This document shows, one piece after another, positions 51,997 to 62,338 of a stretch of 64,000 bases of DNA. Where the stretch lies: contig JAMFSR010000043.1 of NCBI GenBank assembly GCA_026225395.1, positions 45,330-109,329 of the forward strand, in the 5' to 3' direction. Each line of letters starts with the position of its first letter. The stretch's first letter is position 1. The notes beneath the pieces are model-generated. The model worked only from the letters and a program-made list of their open reading frames with translations, did no database searches and was not told the DNA's origin. The stretch is from Granulicella sapmiensis. Its GTDB lineage: Bacteria; Acidobacteriota; Terriglobia; Terriglobales; Acidobacteriaceae. A program made the position numbers and the translations under genes.

Positions 51997-53400
51997 TTAG
52001 GAAGGTGGGTGAACTCTTTCGGCGACGATCTTGGTTTTCATGCTCCCGCCCAGGTAAAGCGTGGTCTCCAGCAGCACTTCGAAGTTCGACAGCTTGCCGG
52101 TTTTGCCGACAGCATCTCGGACGACTGTGTTCATCTCAGGCGAGCCGAAGAGGAAATCTGTTGCGGCGTCGACTCCTCCTACGGTTGTTCCTTCAACGAT
52201 AAGAATCTTGCCCGTCGATCCCAAATTATCTGTCAGCGAGATGACAGCGTATCCGGTTCGGGGGGCGGCCTCACTCCACTTGTAGCTCGCTTGCTCGCCT
52301 TTGAGCGGAGCGTGGTTTAATATGCTTATACTGTTTTCGGCGCCGTTATAAACCATTTGGAATGTCTGGTTCTTATCGAAAAGTTGAATCCACGGGTCGT
52401 AATTGGGTGAGCCAATTAAAATCGCATTCGAGTCCTTCAAATCCGGCGCAGTTATATCGCGCGCATATCGAATCTCCATTCGGGTTCGATTGATGTTCGG
52501 ACGTTGAAGCAACGTCGAAACGAACTTCAAATCTGAGATCGTCGTATATTTACGGATAGCAAATGGCGACCAGGTAAAGCCTGATGGTGTCTGCGCGTCC
52601 GGTTTGCTCAGGTACGAGCCCGAACCATATTCCCATGCGTCGACTTGGGTTCTGGCGAGATTCCCGTACATATTGATGCCAGCATCGCCCGGCACAACTA
52701 AAGTTCGTTGGTGCGGTGTAAATAGGACATTCCAAAGTTTGTCCGTCTCTGTGTGCGGGAAAAGCAATCGATCTCTTTCATAGGTGGCGATTAGCGCAAT
52801 CGCCACGCCAAGGACCACACCCAAGCCTATGAGAAATGCCGGTCTAAACTTTTTGCTTGCTCCATCGATTGGAGCGACGGTAGTGGCAGGAAAATTCTCT
52901 TGGTTGACGATTGAATTTGCGACGGAGATGAAATCGGGCGCTGGGGCAGCGCTGGTATCTTCTATGGGCGCTACCTGCTCAGACGTGTACTGGAATTGGG
53001 GAGTATATCCGCCACGGGGAACGATAACCTGGATTAGCTCGTCGTGTCCCTCTTCCTGATAGTAAAGCGCTAAACGCTGCCGCAACTGTCTGGCGGTCTG
53101 ACGCACGATGTTATCGTCGCCGGGGTTGTAATTGGTGGGCCGTCCGAAAACGTGAACGCCAATCTGCTGCTCGGTAATCTCGTCGGTGCGTCCCTGCAAA
53201 GAGCGCTCGACAATATAAAGGAGAAAAGAGGAGAGCCGAGAAGCCTTCGCAAAGCTTGCGGTCTTGATAAGGCGTTGGACACTTTGCCAACGAGGGTCTC
53301 TTTCAAGACCAACGGAAGTCTTCGCGGCGTCACCGGGGGCCACATCCGGCATCTCGATGGGCGAAGGACTTTCCGGCTCGACGGTCGGTGCGAAAGCCAT
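51997..53400 (-). CDS. Membrane-bound winged-helix regulator
   Basis: A 467-residue protein. The N-terminal cytoplasmic part (about 35-135) carries a winged-helix-like domain with FAKASRLSSFLLYIVERSLQ, EITEQQIGVHVFGR, and VRQTARQLRQRLALYY, ending with IQVIVPRGGYTPQF. That is the pattern of a large acidobacterial family of HTH proteins. One membrane helix follows (FLIGLGVVLGVAIALIATY, about 188-207), then a 255-residue outer part with alpha/beta segments (DSNAILIGSPNYDPWIQLF; GKILIVEGTTVGGVDAATDFL). The layout recalls CadC/ToxR regulators, with an outside sensor and an inside DNA-binding domain. It is flanked by the fusion gene and the divergent alpha-galactosidase gene, so it is a likely regulator of this locus (inference). 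Confidence 0.8.
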   Translation of the reverse strand: MAFAPTVEPESPSPIEMPDVAPGDAAKTSVGLERDPRWQSVQRLIKTASFAKASRLSSFLLYIVERSLQGRTDEITEQQIGVHVFGRPTNYNPGDDNIVRQTARQLRQRLALYYQEEGHDELIQVIVPRGGYTPQFQYTSEQVAPIEDTSAAPAPDFISVANSIVNQENFPATTVAPIDGASKKFRPAFLIGLGVVLGVAIALIATYERDRLLFPHTETDKLWNVLFTPHQRTLVVPGDAGINMYGNLARTQVDAWEYGSGSYLSKPDAQTPSGFTWSPFAIRKYTTISDLKFVSTLLQRPNINRTRMEIRYARDITAPDLKDSNAILIGSPNYDPWIQLFDKNQTFQMVYNGAENSISILNHAPLKGEQASYKWSEAAPRTGYAVISLTDNLGSTGKILIVEGTTVGGVDAATDFLFGSPEMNTVVRDAVGKTGKLSNFEVLLETTLYLGGSMKTKIVAERVHPPS

Positions 53401-53598
53401 TGAGAAATCCTCTGAGCCTCTAGCCTAACGGCGGATGGTTAAACGACAGTTAATAGGAGAGTCTATGCCACCAGGGATAATCCTGTAAAACCCCTGTTGT
53501 TCTGACGGCCTTCCGCTCAAAATTGACTGCCAATGGTGCTTGAGAGAGGTTTGAATCGCCCGGGAGTAGCGCTGTTGTCCCCTCTGGAATGGTCGAAG

Positions 53599-54768
53599 AT
53601 GATTCGGTCCTTCGCGGTTTTGACTGCGTTTTTAGGCGGTGTGGGTCCAACGACTATGGCCCAACTGGCAACGACCCCGCCAATGGGTTGGAACAGCTGG
53701 AACCATTTTGGTGGTCAAGTCAGCGATGCCGATATTCGGGCCACCGCTGACGCCCTAGTCGCGACCGGAATGCGAGACAGCGGCTACGTTTATGTCAACA
53801 TCGACGATGGTTGGCAAGGCAAGCGCACAGCATCCGGCGAACTGACCGGCAATGAGCGCTTTCCGGACATGAGAGCCCTTGCGAATTACATTCATGCTCG
53901 GGGATTGAAACTGGGCATCTACTCCTCGCCGGGTGCACTGACCTGCGCCGGCAATGAAGGAAGCATGGGACATGAAGAAGAGGACGCCAGGACATTCGCC
54001 AAGTGGGGCGTGGATTACCTCAAATACGACATTTGTTCGTATCGGAAGATTCTTGAGCAAGACGCGCATGGCGACCCTAAACTTGCGAAACAGATGATGT
54101 TTGCAGTGTTCCAAAGAATGCACTCTGCGCTTCGGGCTACTGGTAGGCCGATTGTGTACAGTCTCAGCCAGCACGGATTGTCGCGTGGTTGGGCTTGGGC
54201 AAGCCAAACGGGCGCAAATCTGTGGCGCACCGGCGATGACGTGCATGATGACTATCTCAGCATCACAGGAATTGGCTTTGCGCAGGCAGGACTCTCGAAG
54301 TTTTCAGGTCCAGGACACTGGAATGATCCCGACATGCTCGAAATTGGCAATGGGGGTTTGACACCCGATGAGGCACGAACTCAAATGAGCTTGTGGTCGT
54401 TGCTGGCTGCACCTCTGCTGGCTGGCAACGACTTGTCGAAGATGGACTCGGACTCGTTGAATATCCTCAATAACCGCGAAGTTCTAAGCATCGATCAAGA
54501 TCCGGCGGGTCATCAAGGGGACCGCGTTTGGTGTGAGGGGCCATTGGAGATTTGGACCCGTGCCCTTGTCAATGGTTCGGTTGCTGTCGGTCTCTTCAAT
54601 GGAAACCAAGGGCCTGTCGAAATTCCTCTTGACCTGAAGCTGCTCGGGTTCAAACATGCGGTCAAGGTGCGGGACGTCTGGCAACACTCTGACCTCGCTT
54701 CCATAGACGGCCCAAGGGTCTTTCGGGTCGCCCCGCACGGGGTGATCTTGTTAGTGGTCCATCAATGA
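53599..54768 (+). CDS. Secreted glycoside hydrolase family 27 alpha-galactosidase
   Basis: ATG 53599 is chosen because it begins the signal peptide (IRSFAVLTAFLGGVGPTTMAQ); the frame is open from 53533. The product has 389 residues. The GH27 barrel is easy to see: TPPMGWNSWNHFGG at the start, VNIDDGWQGKR, GLKLGIYSSPG, then the nucleophile Asp144 in DYLKYDICSY, WRTGDDVHDDY with the acid/base Asp, and GHWNDPDMLEIGNGG. A beta-sandwich closes the protein. The enzyme removes terminal alpha-1,6- or alpha-1,3-linked galactose from oligosaccharides, galactomannan or glycoconjugates. It diverges from the regulator gene across 198 bp. All expected catalytic residues are present. Confidence 0.94.
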   Translation: MIRSFAVLTAFLGGVGPTTMAQLATTPPMGWNSWNHFGGQVSDADIRATADALVATGMRDSGYVYVNIDDGWQGKRTASGELTGNERFPDMRALANYIHARGLKLGIYSSPGALTCAGNEGSMGHEEEDARTFAKWGVDYLKYDICSYRKILEQDAHGDPKLAKQMMFAVFQRMHSALRATGRPIVYSLSQHGLSRGWAWASQTGANLWRTGDDVHDDYLSITGIGFAQAGLSKFSGPGHWNDPDMLEIGNGGLTPDEARTQMSLWSLLAAPLLAGNDLSKMDSDSLNILNNREVLSIDQDPAGHQGDRVWCEGPLEIWTRALVNGSVAVGLFNGNQGPVEIPLDLKLLGFKHAVKVRDVWQHSDLASIDGPRVFRVAPHGVILLVVHQ

Positions 54769-55040
54769 CCATATTGATTCGACAAAACCGAAATCGCGGG
54801 CCCGTTACCAACTCTTCTCCAATGAAGCCCCGATATAGAGAAATTAACAGTAGCGTCATCGGCGTCGTAGACCACGGGCTCGTTGATCTATTTCATTTTC
54901 ATTACAATCCATTGGCTCATACCTGTGAAGTCCCGTGAAGCCCCCTGTAAAGTCCCTCCCAAAGCACCTTCGTGCCGTGTGATGCTGACTCAAGAGTGAT
55001 CCTTCATATTCGATATTGAATGCTCTAGGAGAAGTGTGCG
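54769..55040. promoter_or_regulatory. Upstream region of the NHL/TonB/GDPD gene run
   Basis: A 272-bp gap. TACAAT (54903-54908) could be a -10 box but its -35 side is weak. It is followed by a short near-repeat, GTGAAGTCCC-GTGAAGCCCC-(C)TGTAAAGTCCC (54925-54956), which may be an operator or a chance repeat. AGGAGA lies 8 bp before the ATG at 55041. Confidence 0.35.
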
Positions 55041-58000
55041 ATGCCGGTCAGTTCCATGCGTTCTGCGTCATTTGGTTCAGATAACTGGTCCCTTGGTTCG
55101 ATCCCCTTACGGCTTTGCTACCTGTTCGGTAGAGCCTTTCTCGTCTATCTCTCATTCATCGCAATGTCCCTGACTGCGTCTTCCCAGACGCTGGCTCCGG
55201 TCTGGGTGCTTTCAACTGTCGCAGGAAACGGCACAAACGCAGACACAGGGAATGGGGGGCCAGCCACGATGGCAGAGATAGCGAAAGGCTATCAAGTGGC
55301 AACCGACAAAGAGGGGAACGTGTATTTCTCTGAACCTACCAGCGATATCGTTCGCAAGATCGACGTCAATGGCGCCATCAGCATATTTGCCGGGACTCAG
55401 GGCAAAAGTGGATCTACTGGCGACGGCGGGCTCGCGACCGCTGCCTTGCTGAACGCCCCATATGGACTGGCCATCGACAGCAACGGAAATCTACTGATTA
55501 GCGACGAAGGCAATTCGCTGATCCGTAGGGTCGATCAAAAAGGCACCATTACCACGGTAGCTGGAACAGCCGGAAAAGCCGGATACACCGGTGATGGAGG
55601 TCCCGCGACGAGCGCGGAACTGCATACGCCGTACAGTGCGATCTCTGACAAAAACGGAAATATCTACATCGGAGATTATGCCAACAATGTCATTCGCAAG
55701 GTAGACCTAAACGGAAATATCAGCACATTCGCCGGGACGGGAGTTGCGGGTTATTCAGGCGATGGAGGGCCGGCCACCAAGGCTACGCTTGCTGGCCCCT
55801 ATGGCTTTTGGTTCGACACCGCAGGCGACTTGTACTTTGCCGAATATACCAATTCTGTCATTCGCATGATTGATACTGCCGGGAACATTCACACCTACGC
55901 TGGCAACGGGCAGCTAGGCGCCACTGGAGATGGCGGCCCCGCAACAAGTGCCACCTTCCATTTCCCACATAGTCCCTCGGGCGATCAACTGGGAAACCTC
56001 TACATCCCCGACGAGAACAACCACACCGTTCGCTGGATCAATACAAGTGGAGTCATCAACACCATTGCGGGGACGCCTACAGTCGCAGGTTTTGCGGGCG
56101 ACGGAGCGCCGGCTACTACAGGAAAGTTCGATTATCCCTATGGATCTGCCATTGACAGTAGCAACAACCTCTATATTGCCGATCCTAGCAACTACCGCAT
56201 TCGGCGAATGTCCCTCAACACTGGACTGCCTTCGACAGCAGTGGGCTCCTCTTCATCCCAGAATGTTTTCGTACAATCGGCTATTGCGGTTACTCCAAGC
56301 AGCACCGCCATCACACCAGCTACCTCCACGGAATTTACAATGGGCGCTCTGTCGGGATGCGCTCTCGGCACCCAGCTTGCAGCGAATACGCCCTGCACCG
56401 TTCCCCTCACCTTCAACCCAACGACACCTGGATTGCAGACAGCGCAGCTAACGTTTGTCGATACCAACAACAATGTCTCAACCATAGGACTTAGTGGTCT
56501 CGGTGTTGCACCTGAAGCGACTTTCAGTTCGGCTGCAATCTTTACGGCCGCCGGAAACGGCACTGCGGGCAACACTGGAACGGGTGGTCTCGCCACCTCC
56601 GCAGAGGTGAATGCACCGCGTGGCGGCTTCATCGACTCTGGCGGAAACATATATTTCGCCGATGCCGCCAACAACATCATTCGCAGGGTCGATGCTACGA
56701 CCGGGAAGATCTCGACGGTTGCCGGAACGGGAACATCCGGTTATACCGGAGATGGAAATGCAGCGACTTCGGCAACGTTGAGCGCTCCAGCTAAGGTCGT
56801 GGCCGACCCAGCAGGCGATTTGTACATTGCTGATACTGGTAACAGTGTCATTCGGTATGTGGACGCCGTAACGGGCAAAATTTCTACTGTGGCGGGTATA
56901 GGGGCATCCGGCTATAGCGGAGACGGTGGCTTGGCTACAGCAGCAGAGCTCAGTCACCCTCAAGGCATCGCAGTTGACCTGGGTGGCCACGTCTATATCG
57001 CGGATACGGGAAACAACGCCATTCGGTATTTCGGCAAAGGGAGTCTGATCACAACCCTTACGGGCACCGGCACAGCTGGGTATCTCGGAGACGGAGGGAA
57101 TGCTCTGGGCGCGGAGTTGAATCTTCCGCAGGCCGTAGTGATCGACTTACACGGCAACGTCTACATAGCCGATACGGGAAACGATGTCATCCGCCTGATA
57201 TCCGCAACGAATCAGATATCGACCATCGCCGGTCAGCAGGGTAACGCTGTGAATGGCGGTGATGGTGGTGCGGCGACCGCTGCAACGCTCAACCAGCCTT
57301 CGGATGTCGCGCTTGACGCTGCAGGGGACCTCTATATCGCAGCGGGTGGCCAAGTTCGCCTCGTAAGCTCAGTCGGGACCATCGGCACCCTCGCTGGAAC
57401 TGGAGCCTCGGGCGGCTACGCTGGAGAGGGCGGTGCTGCAACCAGCGCAGTCTTGCCTTCACCGGTAAGCAATCTCATGTTGACCAGTGCCGGCGACATC
57501 GTCTTAGCGGACACCGCTGGAAACCGTGTCTTGAAGGTAGCAGCGTCGACTCCGATGCCGTTGAACTTGGACACACAGACGCCGGGCACCACGGGAGCAG
57601 CCACAGTCTTCTCGGTTTTGAACGCCGGAAACAGCACGCTAAACATAAGCGGTGTGGCTGCATCAGCAGGATTTATTTTGCAGAACGGTGGAACTGGAAG
57701 CTGCACCTCGACAACCGCACTTTCTGCGGGCCAGGGCTGCTCAATTAGTGTCGCATTCAGCCCGGCAAGCAACGCGAACGGAATTGTGTCGGGAACGCTT
57801 ACCGTAATGGACAACTCACTCAACGGTTCAGGCATTGTACAGACCATTGCGCTCACTGGAACGGCGAGAGTGATCTTTAGCACGACCACAACAGTCAGCG
57901 TCGCGCCAGCCTCTCCCATCTACGGCTCATCGGCAAACATCACCGCAACGGTCACCGGAAATGCTCCTACCCAAAAGGTGAGCTTCTCAGTTAATGGGAA

Positions 58001-58937
58001 CCCAATCGGGAGCGCAGTCCTGAACAGCAACAATCAAGCTGTGATCGCACTGCCGAGTCTGCCGGCCGGGATGGCGACCATCACTGCCTCCTATCCTGGA
58101 GACCCTAGCAACGGTTCAAGCTCGGGCTCAACCACGACCACCATTCAACCCGCCGTACTGACGGTGACAGCCTCGAATGCTTCCACGGTTCAAGGAGCAG
58201 CATTACCATCGTTCACTTATACAGTCGCAGGCTTTGTAAATGGTGATACGAGCAGCGCGGTAACCGGCGCTCCTGTCGAGACCACAACGGCAACTTCAAC
58301 ATCCCCTGCAGGTACCTACCCGATTACCCCAACCCAAGGTTCGCTTTCGGCCGCTAATTACACCTTCAACTTCGTGAGTGGCGTGCTCACTATCCAGCCG
58401 CAGCCACCCGCTGATTACACCATTTCCGCTACCCCTTCGCCCCTCACGGTGGTATCCGGTCAAGCAGGATCGGCCACGCTGACTCTAACTCCTTTGAACG
58501 GTTATAAGGGCACTGCAAACCTTTCGTGCGGCAGTCTTCCTGAGAATGTCACCTGCACTTTCAATACAACATCTCTCACCGCCGATGGCACAGGTAGTAC
58601 CGTATCGACTCAGTTGACCCTCTCCACCAACGACCATGCTTACGTTGCGAGCAATACTCAGGAGACTCCCTCAAGAGCAGCGGGGATCTGGATGGCGATT
58701 GGCTTACCGATGTGTTTCGTTGGGATGGCCATGTACGGGAAACGCAGACGTCGAATCTGGATCGGAAAGCTACTGGGCTTGCTCCTATTGGTCGCTCTCG
58801 TCATCGGGACGAACGGTTGCAGTGAAAATATCGGGAGCGCACTCGCGCCAGCAGGCACCTATCAAATCACGGTAACCGCGGCGGATGCTTCTTCTAAGTT
58901 GACACACCCTGTCACCATCACGCTCACCGTGCAATAG
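55041..58937 (+). CDS. Secreted NHL-repeat protein with Ig-like and MBG domains
   Basis: A 1298-residue protein starting at ATG 55041. A long signal region ends at MSLTASSQ. About residues 50-400 and 500-830 hold two NHL beta-propellers with repeats of the form GxxGDGGPATxAxLxxPxGxxxDxxGNxYIADxxNxxIR. Between them is a choice-of-anchor-D-like domain (about 410-495). After residue 840 come another such domain, an Ig-like type 3 domain (VSFSVNGNPIGSAVLNSNNQ; ITASYPGD), an MBG-2 domain (LPSFTYTVAGFVNGDTSSA) and, near the end, membrane segments (GIWMAIGLPMCFVGMAMYG; LLGLLLLVALVIG) with an NGCS motif. The family is abundant in Acidobacteriota; a surface binding or scaffold role is likely. It is 13 bp upstream of the TonB receptor gene. 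Confidence 0.88.
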   Translation: MPVSSMRSASFGSDNWSLGSIPLRLCYLFGRAFLVYLSFIAMSLTASSQTLAPVWVLSTVAGNGTNADTGNGGPATMAEIAKGYQVATDKEGNVYFSEPTSDIVRKIDVNGAISIFAGTQGKSGSTGDGGLATAALLNAPYGLAIDSNGNLLISDEGNSLIRRVDQKGTITTVAGTAGKAGYTGDGGPATSAELHTPYSAISDKNGNIYIGDYANNVIRKVDLNGNISTFAGTGVAGYSGDGGPATKATLAGPYGFWFDTAGDLYFAEYTNSVIRMIDTAGNIHTYAGNGQLGATGDGGPATSATFHFPHSPSGDQLGNLYIPDENNHTVRWINTSGVINTIAGTPTVAGFAGDGAPATTGKFDYPYGSAIDSSNNLYIADPSNYRIRRMSLNTGLPSTAVGSSSSQNVFVQSAIAVTPSSTAITPATSTEFTMGALSGCALGTQLAANTPCTVPLTFNPTTPGLQTAQLTFVDTNNNVSTIGLSGLGVAPEATFSSAAIFTAAGNGTAGNTGTGGLATSAEVNAPRGGFIDSGGNIYFADAANNIIRRVDATTGKISTVAGTGTSGYTGDGNAATSATLSAPAKVVADPAGDLYIADTGNSVIRYVDAVTGKISTVAGIGASGYSGDGGLATAAELSHPQGIAVDLGGHVYIADTGNNAIRYFGKGSLITTLTGTGTAGYLGDGGNALGAELNLPQAVVIDLHGNVYIADTGNDVIRLISATNQISTIAGQQGNAVNGGDGGAATAATLNQPSDVALDAAGDLYIAAGGQVRLVSSVGTIGTLAGTGASGGYAGEGGAATSAVLPSPVSNLMLTSAGDIVLADTAGNRVLKVAASTPMPLNLDTQTPGTTGAATVFSVLNAGNSTLNISGVAASAGFILQNGGTGSCTSTTALSAGQGCSISVAFSPASNANGIVSGTLTVMDNSLNGSGIVQTIALTGTARVIFSTTTTVSVAPASPIYGSSANITATVTGNAPTQKVSFSVNGNPIGSAVLNSNNQAVIALPSLPAGMATITASYPGDPSNGSSSGSTTTTIQPAVLTVTASNASTVQGAALPSFTYTVAGFVNGDTSSAVTGAPVETTTATSTSPAGTYPITPTQGSLSAANYTFNFVSGVLTIQPQPPADYTISATPSPLTVVSGQAGSATLTLTPLNGYKGTANLSCGSLPENVTCTFNTTSLTADGTGSTVSTQLTLSTNDHAYVASNTQETPSRAAGIWMAIGLPMCFVGMAMYGKRRRRIWIGKLLGLLLLVALVIGTNGCSENIGSALAPAGTYQITVTAADASSKLTHPVTITLTVQ

Positions 58938-58950
58938 CGGAGATAAGAAA

Positions 58951-61900
58951 GTGGACATGTACATATTGCGGCAGTGTTTCGTGATTTCTTTCCGGCGAAT
59001 CTCACCAATAGTGCGGGTTGCGATCGCGATGGTCTTTGCCTTGCAGTTGTGTAGCGGCACAGCCGTCGCGCAATTCGATACCTCCGCGGTGGTGGGCAGC
59101 ATCGGGGATTCCTCTGCAGCGAGGGTCCCGGGCGCGAGAATTGTCCTCAAGAATCTTGATAACGGAACGGTACAAGAGACGAGATCCACGTCCTCTGGAG
59201 ACTATGAGTTTCCATCAGTACAGGTCGGGAACTACACAGTGACCGTCACAGCAAGGGGTTTTGCCGAAGTCCAGTCCAATCCGTTCGAAGTCGTCGCCAA
59301 TGCCCGCCAACGCGTAGATATTCCAATGGCCGTGCAAAGCAATACCGAGGTAGTCGAAGTCAACGCTGGAGCAACTGCGCTGCAAACCGACACTACCGAT
59401 CGCGGCCAGGTTATTGAAGATGCCGAGATAGTAAACCTTCCACTCAACGGCAGAGAGTACACCGATCTCGCCCTCTTATCTCCTGGAGTCAGTTACAGCT
59501 CACTCCAAGACAGCCCAACGAACCCCCGCCGTGGATCGTTTCACACGAATGGAATGCGTTCCTCGGTTAACAACTTCCTGTTGGATGGCTTAGATAACAA
59601 CGCATACCAAAACGCTAATCAGGGCTTTAACAATCAGGCCATCACGCCATCGCCAGATGGCATTCGTGAGTTCAAGATCATCACGAACAACTATCCCGCG
59701 GAATATGGCCGCTCTGGCGGTTCGGTCGTGAATACGATTACGCGCTCGGGCACGAACTCGTGGCATGCTTCCATGTGGGAATATCTTCGGAACACAGCAC
59801 TAGACGCCTACGGCCCCTTGGTTCAGCTTGGTCAAAAGCCGGTCCTCATCCAAAATCAGTTCGGCGCAACCTTGGGCGGTCCCATCCTACGCAACAAGCT
59901 CTTCTTCTTTGCCAATTATGAGGGGTTTCGATCGATCAACAAGTCCTACACCAGCTCGACGATTCCAACGATGGACCAGCGTTCTGGAAAGTTTTACAAC
60001 GAAAGTGGCACACCAATCCCAATCCTGAACCCCTTTACGGGGACCACCTACTCCAACGGAATCGTGCCCACAACCGACATAACACCATTCGCTGCGGCGA
60101 TATTGGCTGCCCTTCCGCAACCGACGAATTCAAGTTATACGAGTAATTATGTTCAACTCGCGCGCGGCCAGAACACGCGCGACCTTGGCGAACTGCGTCT
60201 CGACCGCGACTTTGGGACGCGTCTCCAAACCTTTGCACGCTTTTCGCAGCTATCAAACCACATTGAGCCAACGACCTCTATCCCAGGTCCGTCCGGCGGC
60301 AATAGCGATGGTCATATCTTTGTAGTGACCAGCCGCTTGGCATTGGGAGCCACTTACATTGTGTCTCCGCGTGCGGTGTTAGAGGCTCGGCTGGGCTTTA
60401 CTCGTACAGTTAGCGGAAAGCTCCCTTACAACTACGGCCAAACGAGCTTTTACACCAGGCTAAACATCCCATACCCGGTCGATCCAAGGGTCGGGAGTGT
60501 TTCCCTGAATACTCAAGCTGTAAAGTACTTCACAACTTTCGGAACACAGACTTCAAACCAGACGTACCAGAAACCTTTCACGATCGATCCAAAGATCAGC
60601 TACACCGTCGAACATGGTAGGCACGCCATAAGTTTTGGCTACGAGTTCTTGCGCTTATTCACACCCACTGAATGGCAAATCCCGGTCTACGGAACGGACA
60701 CCTATAACCAAGACTTCACAAAGGGGTCGGGTGCCCCTGCGAGCAGCACAGCTAGCAACGAAGCATACTACCTCGCAGACTTCTTGTATGGTGCTCGGAG
60801 CCAGTACGAACTCGCCAATTACAACCCGTTCACGAGTAACATGCGGTTCCATTCTGCGTATGTGGAGGATTCCTGGCGCGCGACCTCTAAATTGACGTTG
60901 AATTATGGACTGCGTTACGAGTTCACAGTCCCGGACTTCGAGAGTAACAACCACTTGGCCAATTTCGATCCTCAAGCGAAAGCTTTGAGGCTCGCATCCG
61001 CTGGCTCGTATGCTTCGCGCAGTCTGGTCAATCCGCAGAAGATGAACTTTGCGCCGCGCTTTGGGATCGCATATTCGATCACGCCAAAACTGGTCATGAG
61101 AGCGAGCTATGGCATCAGTTATATCCAGTTCACCCGTGATCCCAACAATTCCTTGGAATGGAATGGCCCATACGCTATCGACACATTGATTCAGCAGACG
61201 AGTCTCGGGGCCGTCTGCGCTAATGGCAGCCAATCGTTCAACTGCTTCCGAATGACGATGCAGGGATACCCAGCCAGCATGATCTCTGCCCAGGCATTCA
61301 GTACCGTCAACTCTATTAGCTACTACATGCCGCCTAACACTCCAACAGGGTATGTGCAGAGTGATTATCTCGGATTTCAGTACCAAGTCGATCGCCACAC
61401 GATTGTCGATATCGCCTACGTTGGGGAGCACGGCGTCCACATTCGCGTAGATGGAGACTACAACCAAGCGCCTCCAGTCTCCGCCGCGAATGCAGGAACT
61501 CTCCAGCAACGGCGACCCATCGCTAATTTCACCGACATTCGGACAGGGCTTGCGTCAGGATTTTTGGTTTACAACTCTCTCCAGGCGAAGGTTCAACGCC
61601 AGTGGAAAGACCTATTCATCCTCAACTCTTTCACTTGGTCACAGGCATTCGATAATGCGTCGGACGAGTTAGAGGCATCCCACGGAGACAATTCCGTTAT
61701 CAATATGAGCAACATTGCTGGAGACTCTGGAATCTCCGGATACAACCAACCTCTCAACGATAGCCTGGCTGTCGTATGGAGCATCCCGAAGCTGAAATTG
61801 CGAAAGGGACTGCTGCGTGAAGCCGTGAACGGGTGGCGAGTAAGCGCCACGAATCGCCTTGAGAGCGGCCTTCCGCTCAATCTTTACTATGGCTTGAGCA

Positions 61901-62310
61901 CCGCAAGTTTGACGACGAATCTAGCCTACAACTACCGACCAAATATCACAGGTCCAGCAAAGACCATTCTGAATCCCAAATCAGAGTGGAGGCGGGACCC
62001 GAGTGGGCAGTTCATCAGTAACGTGTTCGATACCACTCGAATATCGACTCCGGCCGCAACAAGCCCCTACGGGAACTCCCCGCGCAATGGCATTCGATTC
62101 GTCCCGAGCTGGAAGCTGGATATCGGCGTCCACAAGAGCTTTCGAGTATATCGAGAATCGACTCTACAGTTTCGCGCGGAGGCCTTCAATGCTCCAAACA
62201 AGACCAACTGGAACGCGCCGGATACGGAAACGACTGACGCTAACTTCGGTCAACTGACCGCCTCTTACCCGTCCCGCCAGATCCAATTTGCGCTCCGTTA
62301 TGAATTCTGA
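58951..62310 (+). CDS. TonB-dependent receptor, Oar-like, with carboxypeptidase-regulatory domain
   Basis: Starts at GTG 58951 (GGAG 10 bp upstream) and encodes 1119 residues. The signal peptide ends SGTAVAQ. A carboxypeptidase-regulatory-like domain follows (VPGARIVLKNLDNGTVQETRSTSS; FPSVQVGNYTVTVTARGF), then the plug (VIEDAEIVNLPLNGREYTDLALLSPGV; DGLDNNAYQN; EFKIITNNYPAEYGRSGGSVVN) and a large barrel ending in an aromatic residue (IQFALRYEF). This class is the main acidobacterial TonB receptor type and is thought to import oligosaccharides or other large nutrients. Its place between the NHL protein and the GDPD gene suggests it takes up the products of this locus. Confidence 0.93.
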   Translation: MDMYILRQCFVISFRRISPIVRVAIAMVFALQLCSGTAVAQFDTSAVVGSIGDSSAARVPGARIVLKNLDNGTVQETRSTSSGDYEFPSVQVGNYTVTVTARGFAEVQSNPFEVVANARQRVDIPMAVQSNTEVVEVNAGATALQTDTTDRGQVIEDAEIVNLPLNGREYTDLALLSPGVSYSSLQDSPTNPRRGSFHTNGMRSSVNNFLLDGLDNNAYQNANQGFNNQAITPSPDGIREFKIITNNYPAEYGRSGGSVVNTITRSGTNSWHASMWEYLRNTALDAYGPLVQLGQKPVLIQNQFGATLGGPILRNKLFFFANYEGFRSINKSYTSSTIPTMDQRSGKFYNESGTPIPILNPFTGTTYSNGIVPTTDITPFAAAILAALPQPTNSSYTSNYVQLARGQNTRDLGELRLDRDFGTRLQTFARFSQLSNHIEPTTSIPGPSGGNSDGHIFVVTSRLALGATYIVSPRAVLEARLGFTRTVSGKLPYNYGQTSFYTRLNIPYPVDPRVGSVSLNTQAVKYFTTFGTQTSNQTYQKPFTIDPKISYTVEHGRHAISFGYEFLRLFTPTEWQIPVYGTDTYNQDFTKGSGAPASSTASNEAYYLADFLYGARSQYELANYNPFTSNMRFHSAYVEDSWRATSKLTLNYGLRYEFTVPDFESNNHLANFDPQAKALRLASAGSYASRSLVNPQKMNFAPRFGIAYSITPKLVMRASYGISYIQFTRDPNNSLEWNGPYAIDTLIQQTSLGAVCANGSQSFNCFRMTMQGYPASMISAQAFSTVNSISYYMPPNTPTGYVQSDYLGFQYQVDRHTIVDIAYVGEHGVHIRVDGDYNQAPPVSAANAGTLQQRRPIANFTDIRTGLASGFLVYNSLQAKVQRQWKDLFILNSFTWSQAFDNASDELEASHGDNSVINMSNIAGDSGISGYNQPLNDSLAVVWSIPKLKLRKGLLREAVNGWRVSATNRLESGLPLNLYYGLSTASLTTNLAYNYRPNITGPAKTILNPKSEWRRDPSGQFISNVFDTTRISTPAATSPYGNSPRNGIRFVPSWKLDIGVHKSFRVYRESTLQFRAEAFNAPNKTNWNAPDTETTDANFGQLTASYPSRQIQFALRYEF

Positions 62311-62338
62311 GGTTCAGGCTAGTTCAAGGAGAAATCGG

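Noticed and set aside
54883..54908. TTGATC and TACAAT as a promoter
   Set aside because: The spacer is only 14 bp, too short for a sigma-70 promoter.
55200..57540. Regular repeats in the NHL gene as a possible CRISPR or tandem repeat array
   Set aside because: The periodicity follows the protein NHL motif with diverged codons. There are no identical repeats separated by unique spacers.
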